DNA from: Phaeoceros laevis
Taxonomy: Eukaryota; Anthocerotophyta; Anthocerotopsida; Notothyladales
Assembly: GCA_049999765.1 (NCBI GenBank)
Contig: JBNGIQ010003684.1
Location: 1 to 29,914, forward strand
Length of the DNA stretch: 29,914 bases
Direction of reading: 5' to 3'
Shown here: piece by piece, positions 22,209 to 29,914 of the stretch
Layout of the letters: the number at the start of each line of letters is the position of its first letter
Position numbering within the stretch: position 1 is the stretch's first letter
Notes under the pieces: model-generated
What the model was told of the DNA's origin: nothing
The model's database searches: none
What the model saw: only the letters and a program-made list of their open reading frames with translations
Made by a program: the position numbers and the translations under genes

Positions 22209-23771
22209 TCAGGAGGCGTCGAGGAGACTGGCGGCGATGGCCAGGTCGAAGGCGTCGGAGAAGGAGCGCTGCCGGTCGTGGCCGGGCATGGAGTAGACGA
22301 GGGAGGGCACAAGATCCATGACCGCTCGCCGCATGGACCGAACCCGGCGCTTGGGAATGGATGCCAGGAACGGCACCACCCGCAGCCGGGCGTCGTCCGC
22401 GGGCACCAGGACGGACCAGGAACTGGAGTTGGCCATGGGGGGCAGGTGCCACGGGTACTGGAGGTAGGCGCTCTCCAGGCTGAAGAAAACCGGGATGCAG
22501 CCGGCGAGCATCGCGTCGAAGATGGCGCGCCGGGTAGGGCTGTCTCCCGCGGGTTGCAGGCAGAAGGCAGACCTCAGGTTGAGCGCCATCACCAGGCGCG
22601 GGTACCGGCTACACGCCAGGTCCGCGCAGTCGAGGAGGGCGCACCCGGAGTCGGCGCTACACTCGCGGAAGATGCGGTCCCGGACCGGAGCAGCATTGGT
22701 GCCGGTGTTGCCTTCCCTGCGTGCGCCGACGAAGCTCACCAGCGATGTCCGGCGGGAAGCAGCCACCGCCTTCTTCCACACCCGGACCTCCTCGTCCGAC
22801 GCCGGGTGGAAGGAGGTAGGGTAGGGCATCCCTGCCTGTCGGACAGAGTCGGGGGAGTCCACCGGGTTGGTGTTGCGCTCAATGAGGAGCTTCATGGCGG
22901 GGAGAAGCTCGGGCATGCGCAGGAGCGAGGTCCCCCACCCCTCGCTGGCTTCCTGCCTGGAGAAGTCCCACACAATCCGCCCTAGCACCAGGATATGGCG
23001 CTCGGGGTGCTCCCGCCAGGGCTGCTGTGCCGTGAGCCAGCCGAGGAGCCTGTTGGCAAGGCGGTCCCGGAGCTGCATCCACTTGCTGAAGAGGTGGCTG
23101 GTGGCGTCCAGACCCGCGTAGAAAGGGACGTAGAAGAGAGTTGCCTGGCTGGGATCTGTGGTGAGGCAAGGGTAGAGCTTCATCCGGTTGTGGAAGAGTA
23201 GCTCCAGCGCGAATTGGTCGGTGTTGAACCAGGCCTTGGCAGGGACCAGTTTCTTCTCGGATTCCTCCCACAGCTGCTCGTAGAAGGTTAGGTTTTGCCG
23301 CATCCGGGCAATGGCGTCCCGCCTCCAGGGCGTCATAAGCACCATCTCCTCCACTGGCGGAAGCTGCTGCTGCAGCTCCTGCATCATCGGAGGCCCCAGC
23401 CCTCCTTCTGCCAGGGTTTCACACAGGTAGTCGAATGACTCCACCTTGCCTTGGCAGAAAGGAACCAGCAACTCTGTGTTGAACTCCGGAGGCAGGTCGT
23501 ACATGTAGATTTGCTTCCCCTGGCAGGAGGAGGGCACGGGTTCCGGTATGGATGTGGTTGCTACCTTGTCCTCCTGAACCTGCTGAGCCTCGAAGGCAAC
23601 CATCCTGGAGAGAAACAGAACCACGTACAGTGACAGGATCACGCTGAAGCCAAGGATGGAGATGGCAGTCCACTGCCTCCTGTGAGCCGTCTGCAACTTG
23701 GACTTCGTTGCTTCCATGAGCCATATGAGCTGTTTTTGCGCTGCAACTGCCTCTATCCTGGATTGTTTCAT
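22209..23771 (-). CDS. GT47 exostosin-family glycosyltransferase, MUR3-type
   Basis: An intronless frame of 520 residues. Residues about 35-56 form one hydrophobic signal-anchor after a basic cytosolic tail, giving the type II topology of Golgi glycosyltransferases. The lumenal domain starts at KQIYMYDLPPEFNTELL (87-102). It contains FALELLFHNRMKLYPCLT (187-204), FYVPFYAGLDATSHLF (213-228), TSLVSFVGARR (342-352), CALLDCADLACSRYP (377-391) and the exostosin C-terminal signature SAFCLQPAGDSPTRRAIFD followed by AMLAGCIPVFF (401-430). These order and spacing features match the plant MUR3/XLT2/KATAMARI clade, whose known members add galactose to xyloglucan side chains. The acceptor and sugar here cannot be told from sequence alone. 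Lack of introns fits many genes of this clade. Length is slightly below MUR3 (~620). Confidence 0.9.
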   Translation of the reverse strand: MKQSRIEAVAAQKQLIWLMEATKSKLQTAHRRQWTAISILGFSVILSLYVVLFLSRMVAFEAQQVQEDKVATTSIPEPVPSSCQGKQIYMYDLPPEFNTELLVPFCQGKVESFDYLCETLAEGGLGPPMMQELQQQLPPVEEMVLMTPWRRDAIARMRQNLTFYEQLWEESEKKLVPAKAWFNTDQFALELLFHNRMKLYPCLTTDPSQATLFYVPFYAGLDATSHLFSKWMQLRDRLANRLLGWLTAQQPWREHPERHILVLGRIVWDFSRQEASEGWGTSLLRMPELLPAMKLLIERNTNPVDSPDSVRQAGMPYPTSFHPASDEEVRVWKKAVAASRRTSLVSFVGARREGNTGTNAAPVRDRIFRECSADSGCALLDCADLACSRYPRLVMALNLRSAFCLQPAGDSPTRRAIFDAMLAGCIPVFFSLESAYLQYPWHLPPMANSSSWSVLVPADDARLRVVPFLASIPKRRVRSMRRAVMDLVPSLVYSMPGHDRQRSFSDAFDLAIAASLLDAS

Positions 23772-25437
23772 CTCTCTCCACCTTCAGCACCAGAAACCAC
23801 AGAGCTCTCTCAATTCCACCTGTTGCACGAAATCAAACATCGAAAATGTGGAAACCTCAGCACTGAGCCCTTCCATCATTTCAACCTAGGCTACCACCAG
23901 TTTGACCAGCCAAAGCACCTGGAACGACACAAAGGAACCCGACCTACGACAAATACACCGCAATGGCTTACCGGCTGCCAGCCTATGCAACCACCAAGAA
24001 TCTCCCCTGGAAACCAGTGCGCAGAGGTACTCCTAGGTGACAATCCGCACACGGATCCGGCCAAGGCCAAATTTAGCACCACCAAAAGCATCTGACAGTA
24101 TTGCAATGTTCAGCGCATAGCGGTAGCAGTCGCTCGGAAGGAGGAGTTCACAGGCAACCAGTTGCAATGAATGACTAAGATAGAACCACCGCTTCTGGAG
24201 ACACCAAAACAGAGGATTGAAACACTGCACCAAGGCTCTGCTCTCTAGCTAGTTTGAACCTTGAAGTCTACAGATCTATATCCGGCAAATAAGCTTACTG
24301 CTGTTCATATCCGTTGCACCAGCTTGAAGCAGCATCCATCTCCCAAACGACAAACGAAAAAATCTTGAAAGTACAGCATTCCACGACACCGGTACCTCTT
24401 GGTCTCCTACAAGGGATTGCCAAACAGACACCAAACAAGCAGCAGGCATTGCGTTGCGACCGCCAGCGTCGGCAGGAGTGTGGCCTTCCACCAAACACAA
24501 ACTTCCTTAGCTTATTGGTTTCCTAGGCTTGCAGCGCCGCAGACCACGAAATCCATGCCTAAAGAGCGCATTGCCGCATCCTGATGTCGATCCTAGGAAC
24601 GCGCTGAACAGACTGATCTCAAGAAACTCTCCAAGTCCCTCGCTGGCTGTGTCACGCTCACTGCATTCTACTCACCGCTATCCGCAGCGCTAGCAGAGGT
24701 GCCCTTGAAGGCTTGGAAGAACGGAAGCAGGCGCTCTGCCAGCATGAGACAAATTTTTCCAGCTAGTTTACGCCAATCAATGCTACTGTAGGTGTCGCCA
24801 GCCGTACAGCAATTACTCTCTTTTTTGTGGTTGTCGAACATCGGTGCCACCGTACATGGTTCTCGCTCAAATGGCTTTCATGCACCTCTTTCTTGCGTGA
24901 CGCTTTCCATTGTCAGAGTCAGTCAGACCAACGCACTTACAACAAAAGTGACGTGTCACCAAGCGACTTCAAATTTCAAAATGCTTACGGTTCGTAGTCT
25001 AGGGCCCTAGGCTAGTTGTTACTAAACGCAGTTCCTAATAAAAAACATCATCAGTTCGTGGTTACAACAACTGTCCACGCTGCCACGCAAGCGCCATCCC
25101 TGACTGCCATTTGGTGCCCACGTGTTATACAATGCATTGCAGCAAACCCTTGCCAACCCCAGGAAAGCAGCAGCTGGCTAACATCTTTCAGTCCACCACG
25201 GGGATTCGAATTCGAACTGGTTTAGATCAAAACTCGGAGTCTCCAGCTCTTCTCGTGCGGGATTTTCTGCAAGAATTGTGCTGGTGGCTGCCTGGATCTG
25301 TGTCACGGTTTTGTACCGCTGGATGCATTTCTGTTGAAATGTGTGGAGGGATTCGGTAGTGCTTGCATTTGGTGAGACCAGCCAGTCGTTCGTGGAGGAG
25401 GAAAGCTATTCGGTGGGGAGGCTAACAGGAAGCTGTA
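23772..25437. promoter_or_regulatory. Divergent intergenic region GT47 / IBA57
   Basis: These 1.67 kb separate two divergent start codons. Many short open frames exist on both strands, but none has recognisable similarity or consistent splice-linked extension. The region probably contains both promoters and possibly an intron in the GT47 leader. No tRNA, repeat array or mobile-element gene was recognised. Confidence 0.5.
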
Positions 25438-27321
25438 ATGCCATCGAGCAAGGGGCTTCTGTTGCACCTGGCAGCCAAATTGGCGCCGGAGGCCAGGTCC
25501 AGAGTTGCCGGAAGGCCCGAGAGCTGCGGCTGGTGGTTCGGCGTTCTGAGGGCACAGCAATTTCACAGGTCGGCAGAAGCTTGCGACGTCGGCAGCAAAG
25601 AGGAAGGCGGGGCGTCCTCCTCTTCCGGTGATTCTCCTTTGGCCACAAGAGGGCCCTATGCTTCTCGGCTTGGCAGCAGGGGAGTTCTTAGGTTTGATGG
25701 GGAGGACACCGTGAAGTTTCTTCAGGGTTTGGTGACAAATGATCTGAGCAGGTTTGGGAGAGAGCCTCCGAAAGCGCCGAGCCCACAGCCGACTCCCAAT
25801 CAGGCGTCTGCGCACCATCCGCCTGTGTACGCAGCCTTGCTGAACCCGCAGGGCAGGTTTCTGTACGACTTGTTTCTTTATCGGCCAACGCATTATGACG
25901 AGAAGCTGGACAGGACGGGGTCCGGCCCGGCTGATGGAGAAGACGACAAGCCTGACCTACTAGCAGATGTGGATGCCGAGACCTTGGATGAGCTTGTCAG
26001 CCACCTGAAGAGGTATGCATCTGTGATGGGTCACTCGATTACGAGCTCGAGAAACGTGCATTTTAGCATTAGGTGCCTCATTTACGCATACGTATACTAG
26101 CAGGACAGATTCGTTCTGCCAACTTGACGTGGTTTGCAGCTCTTTTGTTCGAAGAGCATGTGCACTCATGTAGCTAACAATTAGTGCCACGAGCAGGCAC
26201 CGCCTCCGTGCCAAGGTTGACATCCAGAACGTTTCCCAAGACATGGTAGCATGGCAACGCTATGGTGGTACTCTGGGGAAAGATTCAGATAGTGAGCTAT
26301 CTGAGGCAGGGGGTATTGGTTGGGGCGCTAGCCATGATACCACTGGACAGATAGCTGCTGAGAGCAACAGCATGGCTTGGAGATGGTGGAAAGATCCTAG
26401 GTTGGACATACTTGGACTGCGAGGCGTTTTCCCGTCCAACACTACTCGTAAGTACTACGCATATGGTTTTTGGAGTGGACCAGTTTCACCAGGAACATGC
26501 TTGAAGCTATTATACTTACGGTCTGCTTTGCAGCTCCCCTAGTGGACGCAGATCAGGAAGTTGAACTCCGATACTACCAGCTGTGGAGGCTGGAACAAGG
26601 TGTACCTGAAGGTCCAAAGGAGATCCCTCACGGTTAGTACTGGTCGTCTTTATTCATCTGCAGGTTAAACGTTTTAGCATGTGGGCTATGCTTGAATGTT
26701 GATTGGTTGCACACCATACATCACCTCGGCTAGGCTAGGCTTTGATGGTTTGTTGACTACTAGCACACCTGCTAGTTTTTAGGCGCTTCCCTTATAGCTT
26801 CCAATTTGGAGCAGGTGAGGCCATCCCACTGGAGTACAACTTAGATGCTTTGAACGCCATCAGCTTTGACAAGGGGTGCTACGTGGGACAGGAGCTGATT
26901 GCCCGCACTCACCACCGAGGAGTCATTAGGAAACGCACCATGCCAGTGAATTTTTTGAAAGAGAACGGAGAAGGTATGTGAAGCTTGTCGTTATGTTCAA
27001 AGCTGTCAGGCATGGTAACTTCGACTTCATCGTCATTGTCTAGTAAGCTTCATCATGTGTATTTGCTTTCCCGCAGAAGCTCAGCAGGACGTTAGTGAAG
27101 GAGCTGATGTTGTAGACATTTCATCCCACAAGCAACTAGGAAAAATCACAACCGTTCTCGGACCCCGAGGGCTCGGTCTGATCCGATTGGAGGCCCTCCA
27201 GAAAGGTGCTCAGCTGGGCATTGAAAACACAGACATTCACGTGAAGGCTGTCAGGCCTAAGTGGTGGCCCCAGGAATGGGGCCATGAGGAGTATCCTCCG
27301 CGGGCTGTCTCCAGTGCATAG
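25438..27321 (+). CDS. IBA57: IBA57-type mitochondrial Fe-S cluster assembly factor (GcvT/YgfZ-like)
   Basis: Five exons (25438-26012, 26197-26447, 26534-26632, 26815-26973, 27077-27321) join in phase to 442 residues. The Ala/Arg/Ser-rich N-terminus (~65 residues) fits an organelle presequence. The fold begins at [22 protein letters not shown] and continues through [28 protein letters not shown] and [18 protein letters not shown]. It ends with the family signature [22 protein letters not shown], where Lys328-Gly-Cys330-Tyr-Val-Gly-Gln-Glu335 is the conserved YgfZ/IBA57 motif with its folate-linked cysteine. IBA57 acts with ISCA proteins in [4Fe-4S] cluster assembly in mitochondria. Length and C-terminus ([13 protein letters not shown]) agree with plant IBA57.1 from memory. 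The 3' end converges on the lectin-like gene. Confidence 0.95.
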
Positions 27322-27657
27322 GTTAGCTGTTCTGTCCCTACCACTTCCAGTTAGAGGACTCAAAAGCGCGTTGATTAGAAGTTGTTTAGTATTGATCTAT
27401 TCCAAAACAGCACATTCGATCATGAAGCTGGCCTGCAAGTCTTCCATTTAATCAACGAGCTGTGGTGCAACAAATCACTGCATGTCACAAGGAATCACAG
27501 CTCTTCACAGAAGAATGATTTTGGAGAGTTCGCTAATCACGAGTCTGCTAGTCCACTTCGAGGTACCAGCGAATCACAGCCCTTCTCAGAAGAATGATTT
27601 TGGACAGTTCAATTTTCCATGTTGCAACTTCCAACTTCTGAAAGTATGCGTGTTGAG
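27322..27657. other. Convergent spacer IBA57 / lectin-like gene
   Basis: These 336 bp contain the 3' untranslated regions of both genes and a 39-bp direct repeat listed separately. No other gene was recognised. Confidence 0.5.
27493..27610. repeat. 39-bp imperfect direct repeat, about 79-bp spacing
   Basis: Copies at 27493-27531 and 27572-27610 share AATCACAGC, then AGAAGAATGATTTTGGA and AGTTC, with a few substitutions. They lie in the 3' flank of IBA57, and the intervening 40 bp are unique. Confidence 0.8.
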
Positions 27658-28533
27658 TCAAGAGCAAGTGTAGTTGATGCCCGGGCGATCCAGTGGAGAC
27701 AGCCAGGAGTCGAATGTCCATTTGCTGATCTGGTGCACCTCTCCTGTGTTGTTGTCAGGTTGTCCCTGTGCACTGAAGCCAACGAAGGCGTACGGTGGCG
27801 TATGGCACATGAGCTTCACCTTGTGACGAATCAGCGTGACAGCGACTTCCTTGAGGCCCAACGAGCTCACACTGACGCTCAGCTCCAGCGAGGGCGCGTC
27901 GTACTCGATCCAGGCTCTGGCCATGGCCACGTACCCGCCGTCGTCGTCACAGCCTTTAAAAGCCGGGCTAGGCGGCGGGCACGCCACAGTGTGGTTGAGC
28001 ATGGCGGTGGCCACTGCTCGTTCTCCTCCGACGTCAAGCACCATGCGGAAGCCATGAGAAGTGTCCACCACTACCGCGACGAAGGAGAGGTCGCCCAAGA
28101 AGAAGGCGAAGCTCCCACCCAAGGACGCCCCGCTGCTGCTGGCGTGGATGTCGAAGAAGAAGTCGGTGCTGAATGAGATGCAGGCGCCCGCATTGTCGTG
28201 CACGAAGATGGTGTCGCGGTAGGTGGCCCGGGCCAGCGGGCTGTGAGGGGAGGGGGCAGAGCGCAGCCGGCGGGGGGTGTAGTCGTTAAGGAATAGCCAG
28301 TCTTCCACGAACGTGTTGCCCTGCAGGTTGAGGTTGTGGCTCAGGGCGGTGGAGCAGGAGCAGGAGGTGGATGCCTCGCCCAGGCCCTCGTAGAAGGATG
28401 TTGGGGACGGTGACGCCGCTGGTGCATTGGAGTCCCAGCTGGTGGAGGCAGCAGCAACTGTGAGTAGCTGCAGTGTGGTCACCTGATGCAGCAGCAAGGA
28501 GATCTGCATCGCTGGATTTAGGAGTCGCCACAT
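27658..28533 (-). CDS. Stand-alone legume-lectin-fold (Lectin_legB) secreted protein
   Basis: An intronless 291-residue frame. ATG 28533 or, eight codons later, ATG 28509 precedes a hydrophobic stretch (about residues 9-30) that looks like a signal peptide. The beta-sandwich signatures of legume lectins appear in order: ISFSTDFFFDIH (119-130), SFAFFLGD (141-148), FVAVVVDTSHG (151-161), ARAWIEYDAPSLELSVSVSS (205-224), YAFVGFSAQGQ (248-258) and HQISKWTFDSW (267-277). There is no kinase domain. Possible N-glycosylation sites are NHT, NNT and NYT. Canonical legume lectins have VAVEFDT followed by Asn and Asp ligands for Ca/Mn and an Asp in ADGLAFFL for sugar. Here the Glu is Val, the Asp before AFFL is missing and the Asn is not evident, so sugar binding may be lost or altered. 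A secreted or apoplastic location is inferred. Confidence 0.82.
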   Translation of the reverse strand: MWRLLNPAMQISLLLHQVTTLQLLTVAAASTSWDSNAPAASPSPTSFYEGLGEASTSCSCSTALSHNLNLQGNTFVEDWLFLNDYTPRRLRSAPSPHSPLARATYRDTIFVHDNAGACISFSTDFFFDIHASSSGASLGGSFAFFLGDLSFVAVVVDTSHGFRMVLDVGGERAVATAMLNHTVACPPPSPAFKGCDDDGGYVAMARAWIEYDAPSLELSVSVSSLGLKEVAVTLIRHKVKLMCHTPPYAFVGFSAQGQPDNNTGEVHQISKWTFDSWLSPLDRPGINYTCS

Positions 28534-29468
28534 TGCAATTGGGCCCGCACAAATGGAACCGATGTGGGCAACAGCTCTGCAGGCTTTCCTTTGTTCATGA
28601 ATCTCAGGCGCCTTCGACCTTCAGGCGGGCTCGTCCTTGAACGGAGTCCAAAAATTAAAGAACAGTACTCCTGCAACGACAACAAGCTAGGACGGGCGGT
28701 TTCCTGTCTTGCCACAGACCCTTACACATGCACGCACTCTACAACCTGACGGTACCCACTCGTGATTTGTTTGAGGAAGCAAGGAACTTTCCTCAGCACT
28801 TTTGGGCCGCAGCCATTTTGAGACATTGGAGGCTGGAGAATGAGCTGCCTGAAAATAGGGCAGCTATGTGATCGAAGGTCCCGTCAGTCTGAAATACGAG
28901 TCTCTTGTTCCTTGTGAGAAAGGGACCATTGTCCATTCAGGGCTGCACAATATGTTGGGGCAGGAGATCCAGTCTAATTTCCCATCGTCTTTTCCTCTTT
29001 CCATATTGTACCGGAGCAACTGGATCCACTAACCACAGAACTGCCTATCCGCCTCATCGCCACGGTCCCCTTTGGAAAGGGGGATACGGATGACATTATA
29101 GCTTGCCTGAAGAAGCAAAAGATTTCAATTGCCTTGGTGGTGAACCTCAACGAGTCACACAAGCAGCATCTAGTGGCCCTCCTCAACCCACACCAAGCTA
29201 ACTATTTATGTAGCTAACTATCTATCAGTTAATAACATGGTAATGGCAAATGAGCTGGCGTGGGCTAGGTTCCATGATTTGATGTCAATTACGCCAAAGC
29301 TCAGATGGCAAGGTGTCCTGACCAGACTTTTGCGACACATGTCCCTGCTGCTGGTGCTTCCCTGTGAGTTCAAACCACAGGCCACCGTGGCTTGTGGCTG
29401 CGCTTGACCTGGATAACACTTTGCCAGTCCGAGGGCCGCCATAGCCGAGTGCCCCAGTTTTTGTACAG
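28534..29468. other. Region upstream of the PDF-motif exon with coding-like fragments in three frames
   Basis: These 935 bp include the lectin-like gene's promoter (left, minus strand) and several plus-strand segments with protein-like composition that do not join into one clean frame. The segments are 28728-28871 (starts MHALYNLTVPTRDLFEEA and ends in a stop), 28859-29032 (contains CEKGTIVHSGLHNM) and 28978-29217 (contains LPIRLIATVPFGKGDTDD). A good splice acceptor (polypyrimidine tract, CTAAC, CACAG) ends at 29038. They may be 5' exons of the downstream gene, another small gene or a decayed pseudogene. I do not recognise the protein. Confidence 0.35.
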
Positions 29469-29914
29469 GTAGCAATGGCGCATGTCCTCCACCTACCATT
29501 GCGCACCACCAACGGGATGCAACATCAGCGGTTTTGGACGCCAGCAGCTGAGAGGCAGGCCCACACCCTGGAGCTGGAGGGGAGGTTAAATGTGCCTCCG
29601 AGGCAATGGATTTACACAAGCCGCATATTTGTGCCGTGCAGTAGCTTAGCAGCCAAGCTACGCATACCGGACAATAGCAGTGCAGGAGAACGACAAGAGT
29701 TGTTGTGGAGGCAGTATTTCTTGGACCCCACATTGTGGTGGGACTGCAGGACGAACAAGAAGAGCGCGCGCTCTCCCGACTTCAGGCACACGGAGTCCAA
29801 GGAGTTGAAGGAGCCCATATGGCTGAACAACTTCTACAGTCCTGATCATGACTGGGTGGATGCGGGGCTGGCTGCCTTGGACAAGCAGGTTGGACGGTCT
29901 GCTCAACCTACATC
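29469..29914 (+). CDS. OSB-like protein exon with PDF motif (partial, runs off right edge)
   Basis: An open frame follows a convincing acceptor (CCAGTTTTTGTACAG) at 29468 and stays open to the window end. An ATG lies at 29475, so it could also be a first coding exon. The encoded segment LLWRQYFLDPTLWWDCRTNK, followed by PDFRHTESKELKEPIWL and a later Trp, reproduces the PDF motif. This is the ~50-residue element Trp-x-x-x-Phe-x-(Asp/Asn)-Pro-x-x-Trp-Trp-Asp-x-Arg...Pro-Asp-Phe of plant organellar single-stranded DNA-binding (OSB) proteins and PTAC9. OSB proteins bind ssDNA in mitochondria or plastids and restrain ectopic recombination. The ~70 residues before the motif (including LEGRLNVPPRQWIYTSRIFV) could be the end of an OB fold, but that is weak. 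Confidence 0.6.

Noticed and set aside
22278-22985. 235-codon plus-strand frame opposite GT47
   Set aside because: Antisense shadow, rich in Gly/His/Arg with no domain; the minus strand encodes a full exostosin domain.
28286-28552. Second minus-strand frame overlapping the lectin-like gene
   Set aside because: Out-of-frame shadow of the lectin-like coding sequence.
1-29914. Search for integrated viral, retroelement or toxin genes
   Set aside because: No reverse transcriptase, integrase, capsid, polymerase or toxin motif was seen in any frame reviewed.

Overview
The window looks like nuclear DNA of a green plant. The evidence is ten protein genes whose closest remembered relatives are plant proteins. 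They include a thylakoid CcdA, SKIP35, the plant-type TAF15 with one RRM and two RanBP2 zinc fingers, a MUR3-type GT47 glycosyltransferase, IBA57, a Rab GDI, an ARM/TPR protein and an exon with the OSB 'PDF' motif. A plant-type tRNA-Trp gene is also present. Genes are dense (about one per 2.5 kb), introns are mostly 70-400 bp, and GC content is roughly even. This suggests a compact non-seed streptophyte genome such as a hornwort, other bryophyte, lycophyte or Klebsormidium-like alga. I cannot fix the species.

Layout. Positions 1-2.2 kb hold the 5' part of a minus-strand RSRC2-like RD-rich protein that runs off the left edge. Positions 2.5-4.45 kb hold CCDA (minus, 10 exons, one GC-AG intron). 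Positions 5.3-8.1 kb hold SKIP35 (plus, 3 exons). Positions 8.57-10.69 kb hold TAF15 (minus, 6 exons). Positions 10.7-12.4 kb are an AT-rich, repeat-bearing stretch without a convincing gene. Positions 12.44-15.19 kb hold Rab GDI (minus, 13 exons). Positions 15.58-19.09 kb hold NOL9/GRC3 polynucleotide kinase (plus, 12 exons). Positions 19.31-21.19 kb hold the ARM/TPR protein (minus, 2 exons). tRNA-Trp(CCA) lies at 21.5 kb. Positions 22.21-23.77 kb hold the GT47 exostosin (minus, intronless). Positions 25.44-27.32 kb hold IBA57 (plus, 5 exons). Positions 27.66-28.53 kb hold a stand-alone legume-lectin-fold protein (minus, intronless). Positions 28.7-29.2 kb hold unresolved coding-like fragments, and 29.47 kb to the end holds the PDF-motif exon (plus, partial).

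All multi-exon models were assembled by hand from GT-AG (once GC-AG) boundaries. Reading phase was kept across every junction, and the joined products were compared with family members recalled from memory; no alignment was run.

The genes are mostly single-copy housekeeping functions: mRNA processing and transcription (RSRC2, TAF15), rRNA processing (NOL9), vesicle traffic (GDI), organelle biogenesis (CCDA, IBA57, the PDF protein) and cell-wall polysaccharide (GT47). They do not form an operon-like system. Several share short divergent promoters (GDI/NOL9 383 bp; CCDA/SKIP35 849 bp). I see no undescribed multi-gene system. The less ordinary items are the long-form NOL9, the lectin lacking canonical binding residues, the GC-AG intron, the unresolved 28.7-29.2 kb coding pieces and the tandem repeats around 11.2-11.8 kb and 27.5 kb.
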